64,000 bases of DNA from Candidatus Gracilibacteria bacterium GN02-873 (lineage in GTDB: Bacteria > Patescibacteriota > Gracilibacteria > BD1-5 > UBA2023), in assembly GCA_003260345.1 (NCBI GenBank), contig MORC01000001.1:124001-188000 (forward strand), in the 5' to 3' direction. A program made the translations under genes and the position numbers. The notes beneath the pieces are model-generated. The model worked only from the letters and a program-made list of their open reading frames with translations. It had not been told where the DNA came from and did no database searches. Shown in pieces: positions 60,873 to 64,000 of the stretch; the stretch's first letter is position 1; each line of letters opens with the position of its first letter.

Positions 60873-62462
60873 TTATTTTTTGTTTGATTCGGAAAAATTA
60901 TTATTTTCTGTCATGGAAGCGGAAATTCCCTTAAATTGAAAATAATTTTTTGCGTCATTTCCGAGAATAATTTCGATATATTGTCCGGTTCCAGTCGCGA
61001 ATTTTGCGCCTGTTCCCGTGGATTGTGAAATGGATGGTTCAATTTTTTTTAGTGCTTCTACGAGAATATGATTGTCATCAAATCCGGTTCCAATCGCGCT
61101 ATCATAATATTTGTGAATATTGGTTGTCTCAATAGTCGCGCCAGTTTGTACGATGGCGTTTTGATGATCAATCGGAAAGCCGAGTTGTTCGAGATTTTTT
61201 CGAATATTTTTGGCTTGAGAAAGATTTTTAGAATTTGTTACAATTCGAATCGATTTTTCAGCATTTTGCAAATGTGGAAATTCAAAAACAAGACTCGCAA
61301 ATTGTCGCATATTTTCGTAACGAGAAACACGAGAGCGAGTAGCATTTTCTGGAAGAAGCACCCATGCCCCACCAAAATCATCACGACCTGGCGTATAAAG
61401 ATACGAACCAGGCATACAAATTCCATTACATTCATTATTATATGAATACATGAGAATATTTGTATTGCTCATATCTTTAAAAGCCAAGCCAATGTCCACC
61501 AAATCACCAACTGTCAAATCTGTGCTGAGGTTATTGCGAACAGAATCAATGAGCTCACTGATTTTTGCTGGGTTTGTCAAAATACCAAGAGAAAGCGCTT
61601 TGTCTTTGATGGCTTTGAGAAGCAATTGTTGGCGTGATGATCGGTCAAAATCGCTCGTTGAATGGCGAGAGCGCGCAAATTTTAATGCCGTCTTTCCGTC
61701 TAGCGTTTGAAGGCCTGCATTGAGAGAAAAAATTTCATATCCCCAATTGTTATTCGGATATTCGCGATCATAAATTTTTTTCGGAACATTAACTTCTACG
61801 CCACCAAGTGCATCAACAATGCTTTTAAATCCGCTGAAATCAATGATTAGATAATGATGAATCGGTTGATTCGTGATTTCAGAAACTTTTTTGGCAAGAA
61901 GATTTACACCTTCATTTTGTTTTTGTCCCATCGGATACAGAGCATTAATTTTTCCAGCAGAATTCGACGAATATGCCACATAAAGGTCTCGCGGGATCGA
62001 AAGAAGTGTTACAGTTTTTGTATCATAATTCATATTCGCGAGCATAAGCGAATCAGTCAATTCACCGCCCGGATGGCCGCGCCCGCCAATTCCTGCAATC
62101 AAAATATTCTTGCTTCCACGTTTTTCTGGCGTTTTTGGAGTTTCTGAATTATCTCCAAAAATATCAGTAATTTGGCGGAAAGTTTTATATTCGTCATTGT
62201 TGCTGAGTTGCATGTTTCCGACTGCTTTAATCGCAAAAATAGCCCCAAATACAAGCACTGAAATAATCAAAAAAATTCCCGAAATCTTACGAGCACGACG
62301 CTTATTTTTGTCAGCGCTTGTGAGAATATTTTCAGATGTTTCTTTCTGATTTTCAGGCGTATTTTTTGATGAAAATCATGTTTTTTGTGAAGGAATCTTC
62401 GAAACTTGCATCGGATTTTGATGTGGATTTTTCGAGATTTTTTTGGTTTTAAATCAAGACAT
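60873..62462 (-). CDS. LytR-CpsA-Psr (LCP) family protein
   Basis: A 529-aa membrane-anchored enzyme: S/K-rich cytosolic tail, one helix (about 63-82), an LCP domain (NILIAGIGGRG, DSLMLANMNYD, LLSIPRDLYV, INALY, GGVEVNVP, ALKFARSRHSTSDFDRSSRQQ) and a C-terminal LytR_C domain (IRIVTNSKNLSQA, then FATGTGQYIEIILG). LCP enzymes ligate teichoic acids, capsule or other glycans from undecaprenyl carriers to peptidoglycan. Two UGAs lie in the tail. ATG at 62462. First gene of the operon with PBP1A, FtsE, flippase and the GT-C-like protein. Confidence 0.93.
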
Positions 62463-62788
62463 AATTCTAAAATTATGTGCAGATTATAAAAATTTTTTCC
62501 ACTTTGGCAACTTAAAAATTTTTTCTCGAAAATTTTTATTTTTCTTATATATTTTTATTCATTAAATAATAAAAATGTCTACTTCAATTTCTGTTCAAAT
62601 TTCATTTTTTCGTACAATTATCCAATTTAAAATTTTCAAAATAACGATTTTAAGCCAAGAAAAAATTTGTTTTATTTCTCACATTTTTCTCTTTGATTTT
62701 TGTTCGTTTTTTTGCTTGACTTATAGAAAAAAACGATTACATTACCCTTGTGATTCGTCACATTTTACGCTTTCTTATTATCTTTTTT
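62463..62788. other. 326-bp AT-rich divergent intergenic region
   Basis: No convincing gene. It holds the divergent promoters of the LCP operon and rsmH and a weak half-site of the 28-bp palindrome (CGTACAATTAT at 62611-62621). A run resembling a reading frame at 62575-62817 is low-complexity F/S/I-rich and overlaps the rsmH start, so I do not call it. Confidence 0.5.
62716..62743 (+). promoter_or_regulatory. Promoter of the dcw cluster (rsmH-ftsL)
   Basis: TTGACT (62716-62721), 16-bp spacer, TACATT (62738-62743), 45 nt before the rsmH GTG. Confidence 0.45.
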
Positions 62789-63694
62789 GTGATTCATATT
62801 CCGGTTCTTTTTCATGAAGTTCGCGATGCGTATTTGAAAGTTTCTCCTCGAAAATATGTTGTGGATGCGACGCAATGACTAGGTGGTCATACGAAAATGC
62901 TTCTTGAAAATCTTGATTCAGACGGAATTTGCATCGGAATTGATCGTGATGCGTCAAATATTGCTCTTGCCAATCAATTTTTAGAAAATTTTGATTCGCA
63001 TATTTCGGAGAATTTGAGTTTTTCAGAAATTGATCAGATTCTCAGAAAACACCAATTTCCACATATTGATTTTATTCTGTATGATTTGGGAGTATCGAGC
63101 GCACACTATGATGATGCTGAACGCGGATTCTCCGTACGATTTGATGGACCGCTGGATATGCGCTTCAATCGTACGGCTGGAAAGACGGCTGAAAATTTGG
63201 TGATGACGCTTTCAGAAGATGAACTCAAAAAGATTTTTTGGGATTATGCTGATGAGAAAAAGGCAATTTTTATCGCTCGCGCTATTGTGGAAGCGCGGAA
63301 AACTGAAAAAATCGATACGACAGAAAAATTAGTGGCACTGGTTCAAAAAGCCAGTTTTGATAAAAAATCACCATTACGCGTTTTTCAGGCCTTACGAATT
63401 GCTGTTAATGATGAATTTGAACACATTCTTACTTCGCTTGAACAAGCAACAGAAAGGCTGAGAATGGGTTGAAAAATTGCAATAATCACCTTTCATTCGA
63501 TAGAAGATCGTTTGGTGAAAAATTTTTTCTCACCACTTCTGCAATGACAGATTGACGAAATCACAGGACAAACTATTGTCCCGCCAAAATTTAAAAAAAT
63601 AAACAAAAAACCAATCGTTCCGAATGATGAGGAGATTCAAAATAATCCTCGCGCACGAAGTGCGAAACTTCGCATTTATGAACGAATTTCTTAA
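62789..63694 (+). CDS. rsmH: 16S rRNA m4C1402 methyltransferase
   Basis: SAM-dependent RsmH/MraW. The 301-aa protein starts at a GTG (62789) just after a T-run, giving IHIPVLFHEV, the conserved N-terminus. DATQGLGGHT is the SAM-binding loop, with its first Gly a UGA; LYDLGVSSAHYDDAERGFSVRFDGPLDMR and TFHSIEDRLVK are diagnostic. UGAs near 62876, 63470 and 63545 are Gly. It overlaps the ftsL-like gene by 17 nt, the usual dcw order (mraZ is not seen upstream). Confidence 0.95.
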
Positions 63695-64000
63695 ATTTCC
63701 TCCAATGAATGCTAATGTTTTAGTAGCAAAAAAAGGACATATTCCATTTTTTTCAGAAAGAAAAGTGGCTCGCGAAAATTTTCGATTTTCCTATACGCAA
63801 ACCTTTATTTTGGCAATTTTGGCAATTGGAGGATTATTGATTTATTACGCTTTTTTGCAAAATCAAAATGCGACACGCGGATATAATGTTCGAACTTTGC
63901 AAGTAGAAATGCGTGCTCTTCAGCTCAAAGAAAATTTGCTTGATATTCGTATCGCAGAGGGAAGATCCATTGATACCGTAATGAATGCTGGTATTATCAA
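63678..64000 (+). CDS. FtsL-like division protein (cut by window end)
   Basis: ATG at 63678 overlaps the rsmH stop by 17 nt in another frame. The visible 107 residues show a basic cytosolic N-terminus, one membrane helix (about 43-63, TFILAILAIGGLLIYYAF) and a following helix with heptad spacing (VRTLQVEMRALQLKENLLDIR). Position right after rsmH and this topology match FtsL, which bridges FtsB/FtsQ at the divisome. Sequence conservation in FtsL is poor, so the name rests on context. No UGA in the visible part. Confidence 0.7.
   Translation, partial: MNEFLKFPPMNANVLVAKKGHIPFFSERKVARENFRFSYTQTFILAILAIGGLLIYYAFLQNQNATRGYNVRTLQVEMRALQLKENLLDIRIAEGRSIDTVMNAGII

Noticed and set aside
62575..62817. 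80-aa frame upstream of rsmH
   Set aside because: F/S/I/H-rich, overlaps the rsmH start and its promoter; looks like translated AT-rich intergenic DNA.
1..64000. CRISPR arrays, insertion sequences, prophage, rRNA or replication origin
   Set aside because: No regularly spaced direct repeats, transposase or phage genes, rRNA segments or DnaA-box clusters were seen.

Overview
This AT-rich window reads as the chromosome of a candidate-phyla-radiation bacterium of the Absconditabacteria (SR1) / Gracilibacteria (BD1-5, GN02) lineage, because UGA is a glycine codon throughout (translation table 25). Read with the standard code, many housekeeping genes (leuS, murC, murA, murD, miaA, dnaX, rsmG, rsmH, yvcK, clpC, a UvrD-type helicase) appear broken. 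Every break is TGA, never TAA, TAG or a frameshift, and reading TGA as Gly restores full-length proteins, often at a conserved glycine. Genes end in TAA, occasionally TAG. All coordinates below use this code, so many genes are longer than a standard ORF call gives. A tRNA-Gly with anticodon UCA is not in the window; the tRNA-Gly present has UCC.

Layout. 1-8061: pilin-like protein, leuS, a coiled-coil unknown, ppa, a large lipoprotein and two small membrane proteins. 8259-12725: murC, a two-gene 2-oxoacid:ferredoxin oxidoreductase and a TsaC/Sua5 protein. 12750-17770: miaA, an AI-2E-type permease and dnaX on the minus strand, then serS. 17782-19765: a UGA-rich two-gene cassette (histidine phosphatase fused to a nucleotidyltransferase-like domain, plus a Nudix hydrolase). 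19983-20360: four tRNAs (minus). 20478-30002: rsmG, a glycosyltransferase, membrane proteins, a polysaccharide deacetylase, a two-component system, glutaredoxin, an aldose-epimerase relative and a SIMPL protein. 30118-34540: PhnA-like protein, yvcK, SPFH-NfeD pair, hrcA, rpsO and rhomboid. 34567-40200: helicase-nuclease, a small gene, murA and a response regulator (all minus). 40340-49067: clpC, cyclic-nucleotide-binding and acetyltransferase-like proteins, a Nudix protein, groESL with a CIRCE operator, an HD hydrolase and secD. 49078-62462: a RelA/SpoT-like protein, murD and a five-gene envelope operon (LCP, PBP1A, FtsE, flippase, GT-C-like). 62789-64000: start of the dcw cluster (rsmH, ftsL-like).

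The genes cohere as envelope building (MurA, MurC, MurD, PBP1A, LCP, flippase, deacetylase), translation (LeuRS, SerRS, tRNAs, MiaA, TsaC, RsmG, RsmH, S15) and proteostasis (GroESL, ClpC, HrcA). Promoters are often clear (TTGACA/TATAAT types), transcription units end in hairpin-T terminators, and I saw no Shine-Dalgarno motif. Most starts follow a short T-rich leader.

The most unusual non-coding signal is a family of 28-bp pseudo-palindromes (11-bp arms around 6 bp) between co-directional genes, four of them 3-4 nt after a stop codon. I saw no CRISPR array, insertion sequence, rRNA or replication origin.
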